Assembly (NCBI GenBank): GCA_002917075.1
Contig: NTMA01000070.1
Location: 1 to 64,000 of the forward strand
Length of the DNA: 64,000 nt
DNA from: Hawksworthiomyces lignivorus
Taxonomy: Eukaryota; Ascomycota; Sordariomycetes; Ophiostomatales; Ophiostomataceae
Direction of reading: 5' to 3'
Both the position numbers and the translations under genes were made by a program. This document shows, piece after piece, positions 34,697 through 45,675 of the stretch; positions within the stretch are counted from its first letter, which is position 1, and the number at the start of each line of letters is the position of its first letter. The notes beneath the pieces were generated by a model. It saw nothing but the letters and a program-made list of their open reading frames with translations, ran no database searches and was not told the DNA's origin.

Positions 34697-36829
34697 TGTG
34701 GCGGCCTTTTTGGCGTGGATATGTGTGCGAGCGTGTGTGAGCGTATGTGAAGGCGAAGATGCAGGCGTTTGTCAGTGTGAGCGTGAGCGGGCCGGACAGA
34801 AGTCAGGGCGGTGGCTGTCTCGTGGGATGCAACGTACAGCTACGGATTGGTTCCGAATAAGATTTTACCGTCAAGGAGCAGTCTGCGTCTCCCGACACAG
34901 GTTTGACAGCTCGAAAATTTCACATGGGAAACCGCAGCCCGCGGCCAGTCACATCACGGTATACGCCCCACCTGCCCCGCCATAGCTCCAGCAATGAAAC
35001 CCCCCCACCGCCAATCGCGGCTCTAATTGCTGCTGGAGCAAGGAAGAGACAAAAAAGAGAGGAAGGCACCATCAAGTAAACCAGCGCAAAGTAGCAAATA
35101 TAAAATTTTTTAATAAAAAAAAAATAAAGGTTAAATAGAAAATATGCACGAGAGCAAAGGAGCTGCAGGCAAGCTGCAGAGCTGCAAGAGCAAAAGCAAA
35201 AGTGCAAAAATGAGGTATCTTACCGCATCTCACCCACGCCTCTGTCTCCGTCATCTCCCGGCCCCGGTCCATTCAAGGGACCCTTTTGGTGAACCCAAGC
35301 TCTTCAAGAAGAGAGGAGTGCACGCTGCACTGCCAGTGGCTGCTCCCCGGTGCGTAACTACCGCGATCCGTGGTGGGTGCGTCGTTCCCCGTTAGAGGCT
35401 ATCCAGCTAGGCCGTGTGTTCATCGAAGACGTAAAAGTACAAACGCATAGGCTATGCCTCTGTATAGATGCGTTCTGGTTGCATGTACTGTACTTCCCGT
35501 ACTCTACTTCATCTCTCCTCTCTGTCTTTGCCTTTCTCAGACCTCGCTTCAGGCTTTGCGTCCGCCGAGCTTCCTTCGTCACCGCTCTCGCTCTTCCCTG
35601 TTCCGAATTCGACATGCCTGCCACTTTCCTCTAGCAGAAAGTGAGTTCCGGAGTGGTCACTTTTTCTCCTCGCCTTATATTTTTTTTTTCTTACCCTCTT
35701 CTGCCTAGACCTCTGGTTCTTTCTTTTATTTTTATTTTTTTATAATCTTCGTTTTATTTTCCCTCTTGTTCTCTTTTCCCTTTCTTCCTTTTTCTTTTTT
35801 CTTTTCCTCATCTTCTTTTTCTTCCTCATATCCTTTCCATCTCTTCTTCATCTCCTTCTTTCTCTCCAGCCTCTCAACCTTACTAACCTGCCCTTCAAAC
35901 TATTACCATTTGACAATTCCTAGCGTAGGCGGTTTCTTCACAGACGCTTATTTTCGCGCTTTTTAACCATCGCCTGACGCCCACCAATACTAAGGCGGCT
36001 ATTTCGACTTATCGCTAAAAACACGCCTTAGTTGCCACCACCGCCTCCAGTCTCCTTTTTCCTTCTCCAAATGACTTCCGTCCTGACCAACAAAGACTGC
36101 AGTATGTCCCGTCCTCTAGCAATTCTCTAGTCCACCGTGGGGCTTCTTTTCCTCTTTTTACTTTTATTTTATTTTATTCAGTTTTTTTTCTCTCTTTATT
36201 TCGGTCAGTTTTCGTGACCTCCTTCCGATCTTCCCCCAAATCCCCAAAAGATTATCTTTTTTTTTTTTTTTAATTCCCTGCGTCCATTCGTCATTCGGCC
36301 TCAACTTTTATCCCTCCCACAAATCCTTCAAGGTTTCTCTTGAAGACTCCTTTGCTCCTTGAAAACTTCTTCTTGTAGCATTTCCTACCAAGGCTGCTCT
36401 CTCCTCGCTTTAAACTCTCTATTTTTTCTCTTTACCGGAGAGTTTCGCCTACCCTCGGCATTGACCGCCTTCTTAACCGACTACAATTTTTTTTCTGCTC
36501 TTGACGATATCGGAGGAGGCCGACATTTTCAGCCAACCAAAGCTTCGATCTACGTGCAAGGACAAGAACAATAGCGATTTTTTTTTTCGACCAGCTTAAT
36601 TTACTTCTTATACAAGTCAGGTGGACTGAACATCTATCGCCAAATCGAAAACTGCTTGCTCGTGCCTTTTGCTCGCAGCCCTGTCTGGGTGTGCGTGCTT
36701 CCTCTCGGCAGCTCTGCGCACAATCTTCAACCGCATATTGCTTTCTCCCGCCCTTCGATCCCCACTTTGTGACGTACAGCACACCAGTTATCCGTACGAG
36801 GAATTCAGTTTCCGAAAACAGCCCCGAAA
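34697..36829. promoter_or_regulatory. divergent region with CT-rich leader of the PRPP synthetase
   Basis: A 2.1 kb stretch between RPC17 (minus) and the PRPP synthetase gene (+). From about 35,480 to 36,480 the + strand is strongly pyrimidine-rich, including a 15-T run at 36,257-36,271. This fits a long promoter and 5' leader for the PRPP synthetase gene. An upstream ATG at 36,071 opens a 20-codon frame and is followed at 36,102 by GTATGT, a perfect fungal splice donor, so the leader may carry an intron or an upstream reading frame. Nothing else coding was recognised. Confidence 0.45.
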
Positions 36830-38287
36830 ATGGTCAAAAATATCGTCGTTCTCGGTGGAAATTCTCACCCTAAGCTCGTTGAGAATGTATGCAACATTCT
36901 CGGCATTCCGCCGTGCAATCGTATCTTGACCAAGTTTGAAGTCGGAGAGAGTCGCTGTGAGATCAAGGACTCCGTCCGCGGCAAAGATGTCTACATCATC
37001 CAGACCGGAAGCGGCCGTGTCAACGACAACTTCGTTGACCTCTGCATTATGATCTCGGCATGCAAGACTGGTTCTGCCAAGCGCGTCACAGCTGTGATGC
37101 CACTTTTCCCCTACTCCCGCCAACCTGACCTCCCCTACAACAAGGCTGGCGCGCCGCTCTCCAAGGCACCCGCATCCTCGCTGGCAGGCACTCCTACCAA
37201 AAAGGAGGAATACACGTTCGAGAGTGTTCCCGCCACCCCCAGCCTAGACCGACCCAAATCCGCCGCTTTCAGCAACTCTGTCGACCTTTCCAAGGCCTTG
37301 AGCAAAGCTACCATCTCGAATGGATCGGCCTTGCGAGCAAACGGCAGCGCTGTCAATGGCAACAGCAACGCTGACGGCAGCTACTTTGGCCGTCCCGGAA
37401 CAGCCTCTTCTGCCAGCGGCACGACAGCCGCCGGCTCCTCGACACCCACCCGTGGCCACAGCGAATCTATCTCGTCCCAAAAGCAAGCCGCTACTGTGCC
37501 GTCTTACACGACGCACGACTATGACAACTACACACATGTCATCGGCTTTCAGGCAAAACCTGGCTACAAGCAGTGGGTAGCGCAGGCCGGCATCCTTGTG
37601 GCCGATCTGCTGACCTGCGCTGGCGCCGATCACGTCATCACCATGGACCTCCACGACCCACAATACCAGGGATTTTTCGACGTCCCAGTCGACAATCTCT
37701 ACGGCAAGCCGCTGCTGCAGCGGTATATTCAGCAGCACATCCCAGACTACAAGGATGCTGTTATCGTCAGTCCCGATGCGGGCGGAGCCAAACGCGCCAC
37801 GGCTATCGCCGATAGTCTCGGCGTGGAGTTTGCGCTCATCCACAAGGTAGGGAGGAGCTGTTGGTGGCTATCGTCTTGATTTGCTTCGTACTGATCCCTG
37901 TACCAGGAGCGCCGCCCGACCAAGATCACAGATCGGCAGAATGCTACCATGATGCTCGTGGGCAACGTTGCAGGCCGCGTGTGCATCCTCGTTGACGACT
38001 TAGCAGACACTGCCAACACCATCACCCGTGCTGCCAAGCTGCTCAAGCGTGAGGGTGCCACCTACTGCTACGCCCTCTTGACACACGGCGTGCTCAGCGG
38101 TGATGCAATTTCGCGTATCAATGCATCGGCCCTTGACAAGATCATAGTGACCAATTCCGTGCCTCAATCCGAACACCGAACGCTGTGCCCAAAGCTGGAG
38201 GTGCTGGATATCTCTCCCATTTTTGCCGAGGCCATTCGCCGCGTCCATCATGGCGAGTCCATCTCGGTCCTCTTCCAATATGACTAG
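36830..38287 (+). CDS. ribose-phosphate pyrophosphokinase (PRPP synthetase) with internal insertion, 465 residues
   Basis: This enzyme makes PRPP from ribose 5-phosphate and ATP for nucleotide, His and Trp synthesis. Exons are 36830-37846 and 37907-38287, with a 60-base intron. Family features: the start [16 protein letters not shown], the ATP-region motif FPYSRQ (93-98), the metal-binding signature [14 protein letters not shown] (about 270-283), [18 protein letters not shown], and the PRPP loop [14 protein letters not shown] (364-377). Standard enzymes are about 318 residues. Here a Ser/Ala/Gly-rich block of about 145 residues (roughly 99-247) separates FPYSRQ from the next core segment. Yeast Prs1 and Prs5 also carry non-homologous insertions; Prs5-type is my best guess, so no symbol is given. 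In yeast such subunits work as hetero-oligomers and are linked to cell integrity signalling. Confidence 0.92.
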
Positions 38288-39911
38288 GCGTTTTATTTAT
38301 TTGTTTTCCTGCTTGCTTTGACCTTTGCTTCTATTTCTCTCGTCTAATTATTACTCTCTTTGCATTTTTTTTTTGGTTTTTCTTTCGTCATTCATACATG
38401 CTTCGTCAAATCTCTATATTTGGGAAAGATTCTCTACAGCCATGGAAACGGGAATCAAAATTTACTGGTGGTTATTTGTGCTTTCGTCTTTTTTTTTTAC
38501 ACGCATTCTTTTTACTTCAGATGCCACCCAGAAGGGAACAGGCCTGAACAGAAACATTTGAACGGCGTTTTGAGACAGTTGGCAGTCTAAACAGAAAGAA
38601 GAAAAAAAGAGAGGGCGTCAGGAGATGCGGCATAAAGAGGTTTAGGCAATTCTGGCCTGATATTGACGGTGATGGAGAAAGCAATTCCTTGCTGAGCTTG
38701 AAGTCTTCTTCTAGGCAGATGGGAGATTTTTTTCTTACATCGTATCGTTCATAGGCAATCTAAAGAGAAACCAAAAATGCTTGTGGACACGTCGAGTTTG
38801 TTGTCTGCATCTACCAAGGCTGAACTGGACAAGCTAATCTCAAGGTCGTGTGACTTTTATTTCTTTCGAAGCTGAAGAGTAATATGGCTCACTATACTTT
38901 TCTTCCTTTGGCTGAAGAAATTTTGCACGTCGCTTTCTTCATAGGTTACGAGCATTTACAAAAGACCTCAGGGGCGAAACAAAAGAGCGGCGAAAGAAGA
39001 AAAGAAACGTCTCGAAGCATCACATGCAGCAGATGCTGCGGCACAAAGAAGGTTAATTTTTTAGTGCACCTTATTGGCTGCGGTGTTCCAAAACCGGCTA
39101 TATCCGCAGCTGGACCGCCATGCGGAGAACCTACTTCGTATCCTGCATAACTGGTAAATGCACACAGAACTGACAACACCAATTTCTTCAGCTTACCAAG
39201 TGAGCCAAGGTCGTGGTGCTGCGACGTTCACACCTCATTCCCTATGATGGTCTTCTGTGGACTCTTTATTGAGGTCATTTACATACCGGTATTGGTATTA
39301 ATCCATCTATCATTGCAGCCTAGGCGACACTTTCCTGATTGCATTCAGCGCACCGCCGCGAAAAGACACACGGCTTTACCACGGGGTTATCAAATATGAC
39401 TTGCTAGATTCCAGACTTACTACGGGATTAAACATCTACGCGATCCAGCATGATCTGATCTATTTTGGACCCAGCCTTCCTAGCATCTCCAATGTGCCCT
39501 AGGAAAAGAGCTAAAGGTGTCTAGAGCAAAAGAAGATGGAGTTATCAGGACTTTGCACGCGACTCTCCTTTCCAGGAGTGTGATACCACATTCATGGACT
39601 ACGACATCATCGTCAAGACCGTGTGGATAACATCGTCTACACAAGAAATATTGAAGACAATTTGCAAAGTCTTCCTAGTGTACATTGAAGGCCCGTTAAA
39701 CCGTGCCGTAAACATAAACATCGTAAACATAAGATTCCATCAAAAATGTAAAAGAAATAAATTTAAATTTTGCTTCCTCCGCTCATGCTACGAGAAGAGC
39801 CACAGACAAAATAATACGCCTGTGCCTGTAGTGAAACCATTTCGTACACATCTAGGTACTCCCAGACAGCAAGACTCAGGCTCCTCTCCATCTGAATCTA
39901 CATCCTTTTTA
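38288..39911. other. intergenic region with possible decayed gene
   Basis: The 3' flanks of the PRPP synthetase and of the aminotransferase on the opposite strand. A gene-like but broken stretch at 38,778-39,502 is listed separately. The frame at 39,594-39,950 (118 codons) overlaps the aminotransferase end and has no recognised domain. Confidence 0.5.
38778..39502 (+). pseudogene. possible decayed or multi-exon gene, unknown family
   Basis: Several pieces look coding but do not join into one clean frame. An ATG at 38,778 opens MLVDTSSLLSASTKAELDKL. After a gap, one frame gives a charged helical stretch (NKRAAKEEKKRLEASHAAD), reaches a TAG near 39,060, and in the same frame continues as AAVFQNRLYPQLDRHAENLL. 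From 39,320 a 60-codon open segment starts directly after a good acceptor (ATCATTGCAG), begins LGDTFLIAFSAPPRKDTRLY and ends with TAG at 39,502. Linking these needs non-canonical splicing or frameshifts, so decay is more likely than an intact gene. I do not recognise the family. Chance is not excluded. Confidence 0.3.
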
Positions 39912-41285
39912 TTATGCTGTTGTTTTAGTTTCCCCGCTGTCTACTTCTAATAGTGGGCGATATTTTGTTATAAACCGTTCCACTGCGCCTACAAATAGGT
40001 CAAACTCAGCTTGGCCAAGAGCCAGACTAAGGGCCATATATCCGCGCCGTGCCAAATAGATACCCTCTTGCAGCATTTCCAAATGAAACAAGTCAAGCAA
40101 CACGACCGGCTCGTCGTTCTTCCAGTCCTGCGGGCTGACGATCTTTTCTAGCGGCGTCGCCGTAAAATGGACGACTAAGATGGATCCACAGCCGATGATC
40201 TTCATCCGTGTGCCTAAGGCCGCACCGTGGTTGATCCGGTCCCGTAAACGGTTCCCGTCTTCATGCAGCTGCCGAGCCCGCTCCGGCGTAAACACATGCT
40301 CGAGGCCGGTAGCACCGGCGCACATCGTCAGGACGTTATTGTTGAACGTGCCCGCATGGGGGATCGCTTCGCGGGTGCGGCAGAGCGGATCGAACAGCTG
40401 CATGATCTCCCGCTTGCCGCCAAATGCCCCAAAGGACAAGCCCCCACCTATGTACTTCCCCAGCGTCGTGAGGTCCGGGTAGATGCCCAGCTCGGACTGA
40501 ACGCCGCCACCCGCATACATGCGGGACGTCATGACTTCGTCAAAGATCAGGACGGCCCCTGCGGCGGTGGCGGCATCTCGCAGGTGCTGCAGGAACTGCG
40601 GCGTCGCGCAGACGCCGCCGCCGGAGCCGAGCATGGGCTCGACCAGAACGGCGGCGATCGAGGCGCCCTGCTGGTCAAATATGGCAGTCGTCGCCCGGAT
40701 GTCGTTGTACTGCGCAACAATGTAGTCATGCGGCACGTTCACCGGATGGCCGCCGTCCTTGAACAAGAACGCGCCGCCGTGGTAGCCACCTTCGAAGACG
40801 AGGATCTTTGTCCTCCTTGGCCCGGCATAGATCTTCGCCGCCGCCAGGGCCGTCAGATTCGCCTCCGTGCCCGAGTTGGTGAACCGAACAAGGTCCATGC
40901 TCCCTGCGAAGCGAGACCGTATCAAGCGCGCCAGCCGAGCCTCTCCGGCATGATGGCCGCCGTAGCTGAGACCGGCGTGAGACAGCGCGTCTTGGAGAGC
41001 TTGCAAGATGGTCGGGTTCGAGTGTCCGTACAAGCCTGCCGAGTATTCGCCCAGAAAATCCACATACTCGTGCCCGTCTTCGTCCCAGATGCGGCAGCCT
41101 CGCGCGTGGGCAATGTACAGGGGAAACGGCTCATAGAATAGCACGGTACGGGTGTTGCCGCCTGGCATCTCGGCCTCGGCCGTTTTGTGGCACGATAAGC
41201 TCTTAGGATTGGCATCCCGGAACTTTTGCGCGGCGGCTGCATAATGAGCCCCGGCGGCTTCCTGGATTTCCTGGGTGGTTTTCAT
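39912..41285 (-). CDS. class III PLP aminotransferase, beta-amino-acid aminotransferase / GSA aminomutase-like, 457 residues
   Basis: A single-exon gene starting at the only suitable ATG (41,285). It has the fold-type I pattern: PGGNTRTVLFYEPFPLYIA (41-59), DFLGEYSAGLYGHS, FTNSGTEANLTALAAAK (135-151), the cofactor-binding FEGGYHGG, the aspartate in LIFDEVMTS (D249), and the PLP lysine K277 in TLGKYIGGGLSFGAFGG. TFNNNVLTMCAG follows. The pattern is closest in my memory to bacterial beta-phenylalanine aminotransferases and to HemL. Fungi make aminolevulinate from glycine and so do not need HemL for heme, which favours a beta-amino-acid or secondary-metabolism role. No targeting signal is evident. 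It has no introns and lies in an accessory-looking stretch, which would fit acquisition by transfer, but this is unproven. It points the same way as the PARP gene upstream of it. Confidence 0.9.
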   Translation of the reverse strand: MKTTQEIQEAAGAHYAAAAQKFRDANPKSLSCHKTAEAEMPGGNTRTVLFYEPFPLYIAHARGCRIWDEDGHEYVDFLGEYSAGLYGHSNPTILQALQDALSHAGLSYGGHHAGEARLARLIRSRFAGSMDLVRFTNSGTEANLTALAAAKIYAGPRRTKILVFEGGYHGGAFLFKDGGHPVNVPHDYIVAQYNDIRATTAIFDQQGASIAAVLVEPMLGSGGGVCATPQFLQHLRDAATAAGAVLIFDEVMTSRMYAGGGVQSELGIYPDLTTLGKYIGGGLSFGAFGGKREIMQLFDPLCRTREAIPHAGTFNNNVLTMCAGATGLEHVFTPERARQLHEDGNRLRDRINHGAALGTRMKIIGCGSILVVHFTATPLEKIVSPQDWKNDEPVVLLDLFHLEMLQEGIYLARRGYMALSLALGQAEFDLFVGAVERFITKYRPLLEVDSGETKTTA

Positions 41286-41983
41286 ATTGAACCGCTTTCT
41301 AAGTAGAAATTTCTGAGGGAACAACTTAGTTATGGTTAGGAAACACAGCCCGTTCTAAGGCACTGATATATTGGTTAAGGTTAATACTGGGCCTCTACCT
41401 AGCGCGGGGATGCCAGCTGCGGTGGTTCTTGTGATGCACATCCAATAAAACTAAAAATAAAGAAGATTGAGGGGCAGATCGTATCTCGAAGGGATTCCCA
41501 TTCGCACATTTGAAGCATTGGGGTAAAACACGCTAGGCCAGCGTCTAGATTTGGCTGAAGATATCGGCATACTAGCAAATTTGAAAGCTATATGGCCAAC
41601 GGGAAACTTTCAGAAGTCGAAGTCGGTACAGGCTTCAGCCTTTCTTGAAGGTTAAATTTTCAAAAGCAAGGACAAGGCATGAATAAGACGGCATTTATTG
41701 AGCTGATCAATAATATAGTATCCAAAAGACGATGCTTATTATCCGACCTCGTCTCCTCATATTTACGAGGCTAAGAATTTTCAACTATCAGACCAATTGC
41801 TCTACCAAATCGATCCGAATATAATTTCTCAATACGATACTCTGGAACTTTCTTTATTTCCAAGCAGCTTCACAGATTAAGGCTCGGCGTGTACGGCTAA
41901 AGGATGGCGCAATTCGACATCAAAGCGGCTGGCTAGGGCCTAGTTGATACAGTTCCATAACCCTACATGAAAGGCGTGAATTA
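41286..41983. other. spacer between PARP gene and aminotransferase
   Basis: About 700 bases of A/T-rich sequence between two codirectional genes, serving as the aminotransferase promoter. I looked here on the minus strand for a continuing ubiquitin-conjugating domain of the PARP gene and found neither an open frame above 60 codons nor its usual motifs. A structured tRNA-like piece is listed separately. Confidence 0.55.
41736..41822 (-). other. structured tRNA-like or repeat-derived sequence
   Basis: Read on the minus strand, GATTTGGTAGAGCAATTGG resembles a tRNA D arm, followed by a segment with TTGAAAA that looks like an anticodon loop, then inverted repeats CCTCGT and ACGAGG. Stems are imperfect and no proper acceptor stem closes the structure. 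It may be a degenerate tRNA or the head of a tRNA-derived SINE inserted downstream of the PARP gene. Confidence 0.25.
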
Positions 41984-44900
41984 CTAGAATATTTCCCCAG
42001 GTGATAGATTTGGAAATCCAGATAGGTTGTATGCATGTGAAGCTGCGAGATGAGATAGTCGGCCCCAAATCTTTTCTAGCTTAACACGAGCAAGGCGGCC
42101 CTTTCTCCCTCGCTTTTGGACGCCTGCGACGGACCCACGCCGAAGTGATGTCACTTTCAGGTTACTCACGAGCCTTTGTTGTCCTGATGATGACGCATGT
42201 CTTGTGCCAGATTGGCAGTGGTGATAGTCTTCACCATCCAAGATGAATTCCAAGTCGGCCATATCTGTCTCTTCTTCTGCCTCACTTAGATTGCTTACGC
42301 AGCTTGGTCCTCTTATTACGTCCATACCCGGGATCTGTTTTGCAGCAAACATCGAAGGTATCGATGCAAGTGGAACAAGTATTTTTTTTCTAGAGGGACC
42401 ATAGGCAGGGTAGAGCGGGTCCTGTTTTAAGTATTTTTTGGTCGTCTTAGAAGAGGGAGGTGCACTCTTAGGTGCAATGGCGTCAGATTCGGCTATGAGC
42501 ATGGTATGCTGACTTTGATTTCGAAGCAATAAATCAGCCGCGACACCCAAAACCATTGGCATTTGAGCAAAGCCCTTTCTAGAGCTAACAAGCAGAAAAC
42601 GACATTGATGCCAGTCGCGTTGGGATATAACATAATGTGGCGAGCGGCTTGTAAAATACCTAGGTGCATTTATTATCTCGTTGAGACTTATTGCCGATTG
42701 CAGGTTAAAGCCAGAGTTTGCCCACTGGGCAGAGACCATCGTTTGCGGCCTGGCATATTTGATGCTAGTTTCGAACATATGGCTGAAATATACTCCATCG
42801 CCATAAGCCCTTCCGTTCGACACGACTTGGTAATCGAGGCCGGTGCGTAAAATACTGTGCCAGTTGTAGATTTGGCTTCCGTGCCAACCAAAAATTGTTG
42901 GGTATTTTGAGTTGCCGGTCCGGGATGCTGTCTTGTCTCGGACTTCTCGAAAGCGAGCTTCAGCATCGGGAGATCCTTGCAAGAAGCTGAACTGCGTCCA
43001 TGGTTGTAGATTCTGCCCACCTATTTTGAGTTCGCGCAACAGGAGGTCCTTGTTATCGATTTTTAATATGCAAGATCGATTTGTCGCAATAATCCACTCT
43101 AACAAGATAGCTGCAGATGGTGAAACACCAACAATGGAGTTCAGCGAGCTGAGTGAATGGAGCTCGAGCTGGGATTTAATGAACGTTATAGGGGGAAGAG
43201 TATCCAATATATAACCCAAAGCAAGAGCTTTATCCTCTTGGGGAATATCGTCAAAGGGATTATCGTAAGAAAATATCCGAGCTTGATCCCCTTCAACATC
43301 TGCATATTTGAAAGTGCCGTGATCTAAGTAGATGATGGAGTTGTTGTAATCTATACGAGTGATAATCGCATGTCGCAAACGGAGCATGGAAGAGAAGGAC
43401 GAATTTTGGGCAATAGCATCTCTGTGCGGCCACTTTAACTGTGCAATTTCCATCCCAGTCTGAGCCAAGTCTTCAAACTGAATAGCGACCCACTTGCCAA
43501 CTGCAAATCGCTGCAGAAGTGCTCGATCGTGCAAGAGAAAAGATGGGCATCTGTCCCCTATGTTACAATATATTCCCGTTGTTTGGTGTTCAGTGCCGAG
43601 GACCAGAAGGTTCAGATTTTCTGGAAATGTGCGAATTGGAATAGTATTAGAATATCCCGATGGCCATAGAGCGGCATAACAAAAGCTGACAAGGAGGTCT
43701 ACGACACTTGGCTGAGACAGGATCTCATGTTCAGTAGAACGACCCATGCCCATCTGGATGTATTGAAACATGCACAGTGGGCGAGAGCAGACAGTTGGCT
43801 TGATGGACTCCAATGTTTCATCAAGCTTGTTATGGCAAGCTTGGCAGTATTTGGTGCAGTTCAGGAGCTGCTCCAAGGCAAACTGCATGGCAACAAGGGG
43901 AAAGCTGCGCTGAGTGACAATGGTGGTATTGCCATTGCAAATGGCGTTCCTGTTAACCACTCCGTCTTTTCCATGCTTCTGGTTCATAACGGCATCTATC
44001 GCCTCGGCCCATGAGCAGCTATTTTCATCGCGATACTTCGCCGTAGGCAGAAAGAAATTGCGCATATACTTGTTCACACTGTTCGAAATCATGATCTTGG
44101 AGAAGCTGGACACATCGGAGGACATGGAAGATGGTGAATTTTGCGCAGTAAATGTAGCAGCGGCATCCGCAACTGATGGCTTATAACGCTCGCATTTGCC
44201 GATGCGAAAGGACAGTTCAGCTGCTAAGTTCGGATTCTGGATGAGATTTTCGTAGGTGGTGTATCTGGTCGTCATATGTATGAGTAAAACGATATAGACA
44301 GACGGTTCAAGGCCCCAAGCCAGTAGCGCTTGTTGTGGAAGATTCAGCTTAGACATGCGAACTGCGATAGATAGTATATTGTCCTCGGAATCAACACCCA
44401 TACCACGTAGAACGCTAAATCGATATCCGGCACCCTTCACAGCGTGGAGATCTTGAATTATGCGGTTTCGCGGTGTATTTGTCGGTTCTATCAGAATACG
44501 GTAGTCTGATCTATATTGGTTCGCGTCCTCTCCGTTTGCATCGTTATCATAGCTGTTTGCTGAATAGGTTTTGGGTCGGAATTGGCCGTGGGCCATTCCA
44601 AGAGGGCGAACAGTGCCTTCTGGGCCTTCGTCGGAAAATCCATAAAAGTCACCCTGCGGGTCAGCAAAAGATTCAGAATTTGCGTCGTTCCGATCGTCGT
44701 CTGTGTTGACTTCTGTATCATACTCTGTGATGTCATCTACAGACTCGTTGCCGCCGTCATCACTACCATCCGCCATGGGATCGCCATATTCGAGAAGGCC
44801 ACTTTCATATCCACCATTTTCTAATAATGCAAACGACTTGGCAACTTTGTCTACCACTTCATAGACTGACATCCCTCCAGACTTATCCTGATTTTGAAAA

Positions 44901-45259
44901 TACCGTTCAAAATATCGTTGAAAATATGAAATAGCCCAAGAAAATCTTGCCGGGATATTTCCGTTGACAATAGATATGAAATAAATGCCCGTTTTGGGGT
45001 ATGTGTCGACATCTATTCCGATTCAGTATAACTTTGATGAGCAGGGCGAAGAACAAACCAACGTAAACAAGGAAATATTCATCCCACCTCCGCAAATAAT
45101 ATCCACGTTTATAGGCTCTTCTAAACTGTCAAATTCGAAGACGGCTGTGAACTTCTCAGTAGGGTCTTCATAGCGAAGCTCCCTAACGTTGAGGAACGTA
45201 TTTGTAACCACTTGTTGACGCAGGGTTGCCACGTCTGCTATGAACTGACGCTTTGGCAT
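41984..45259 (-). CDS. PARP-family ADP-ribosyltransferase (fungal PARP6/8/16-like), 1,066 residues, apparently without the UBC domain
   Basis: Two exons: 45088-45259 and 41984-45012, with a 75-base intron. The join gives an unbroken N-terminus MPKRQFIADVATLRQQVVTN ... INVDIICGDVDTYPKTGIYF, an RWD-like start seen in fungal PARP6/8-type proteins. A Cys-rich patch CTKYCQACHNKL ... CSRPLC suggests metal binding. The catalytic domain (about 765-870) shows IFGWHGSQIYNWHSILRTGL with the NAD-binding His at 768, GRAYGDGVYFS with Tyr at 794, and NAPRYFTSRSPHYVISQRDW, where the polymerase-type Glu is absent. This predicts mono-ADP-ribosylation or a weak enzyme. YLKQDPLYPAYGPSRKKILV follows as in relatives. 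In the fungal relatives I remember, a ubiquitin-conjugating (UBC) domain comes next; here the protein ends with a basic tail and stops at SPGEIF. Codon use is A/T-richer than in the housekeeping genes. Confidence 0.85.
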
Positions 45260-45675
45260 TGCTTGGTCAAATTCTGGTGGATGATATTTTAAAAGCACCG
45301 ATTCCTAATTTTTTGGAAAGCCGTCAATGTATGTATTGAGAAAAGGACATATGGGAGAACTACAAGGTAGGAAACATACAGCGATGATATATGAATTCAG
45401 GCAACTTTTGACTATGTATCAAAGTAATATTTCACATCTTCAAAAATAGGGATGGTAACTTTAAGATGACCACTTTAACTAATAGAGTGATGGAAATTTA
45501 GTTTATTAACACTAGAAAGCCGGTTCAAGAAGAAGAAAAGGCTAGGCATTCACTGTTTCAATGCATTCTTCATGCACAAAAAAATGCACACAAGGTAACG
45601 TGAAGCAAGAAACGACCAGGAGCATCTAACCTATTGATAAAAAAAATATGTTCATTTAAGTGGATTATATCATTT

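Noticed and set aside
40263..41141. 292-codon open frame on the + strand
   Set aside because: It lies antisense to the class III aminotransferase, whose full set of motifs is on the minus strand. GC-rich codons leave the opposite strand free of stops.
39912..41324. longer aminotransferase start at 41,324
   Set aside because: That codon is TTG; the ATG at 41,285 is the first valid start and fits the family length.
45088..45298. upstream start for the PARP at 45,298
   Set aside because: The codon there is GTG. The first ATG in frame is at 45,259 and begins the conserved MPKRQF start.
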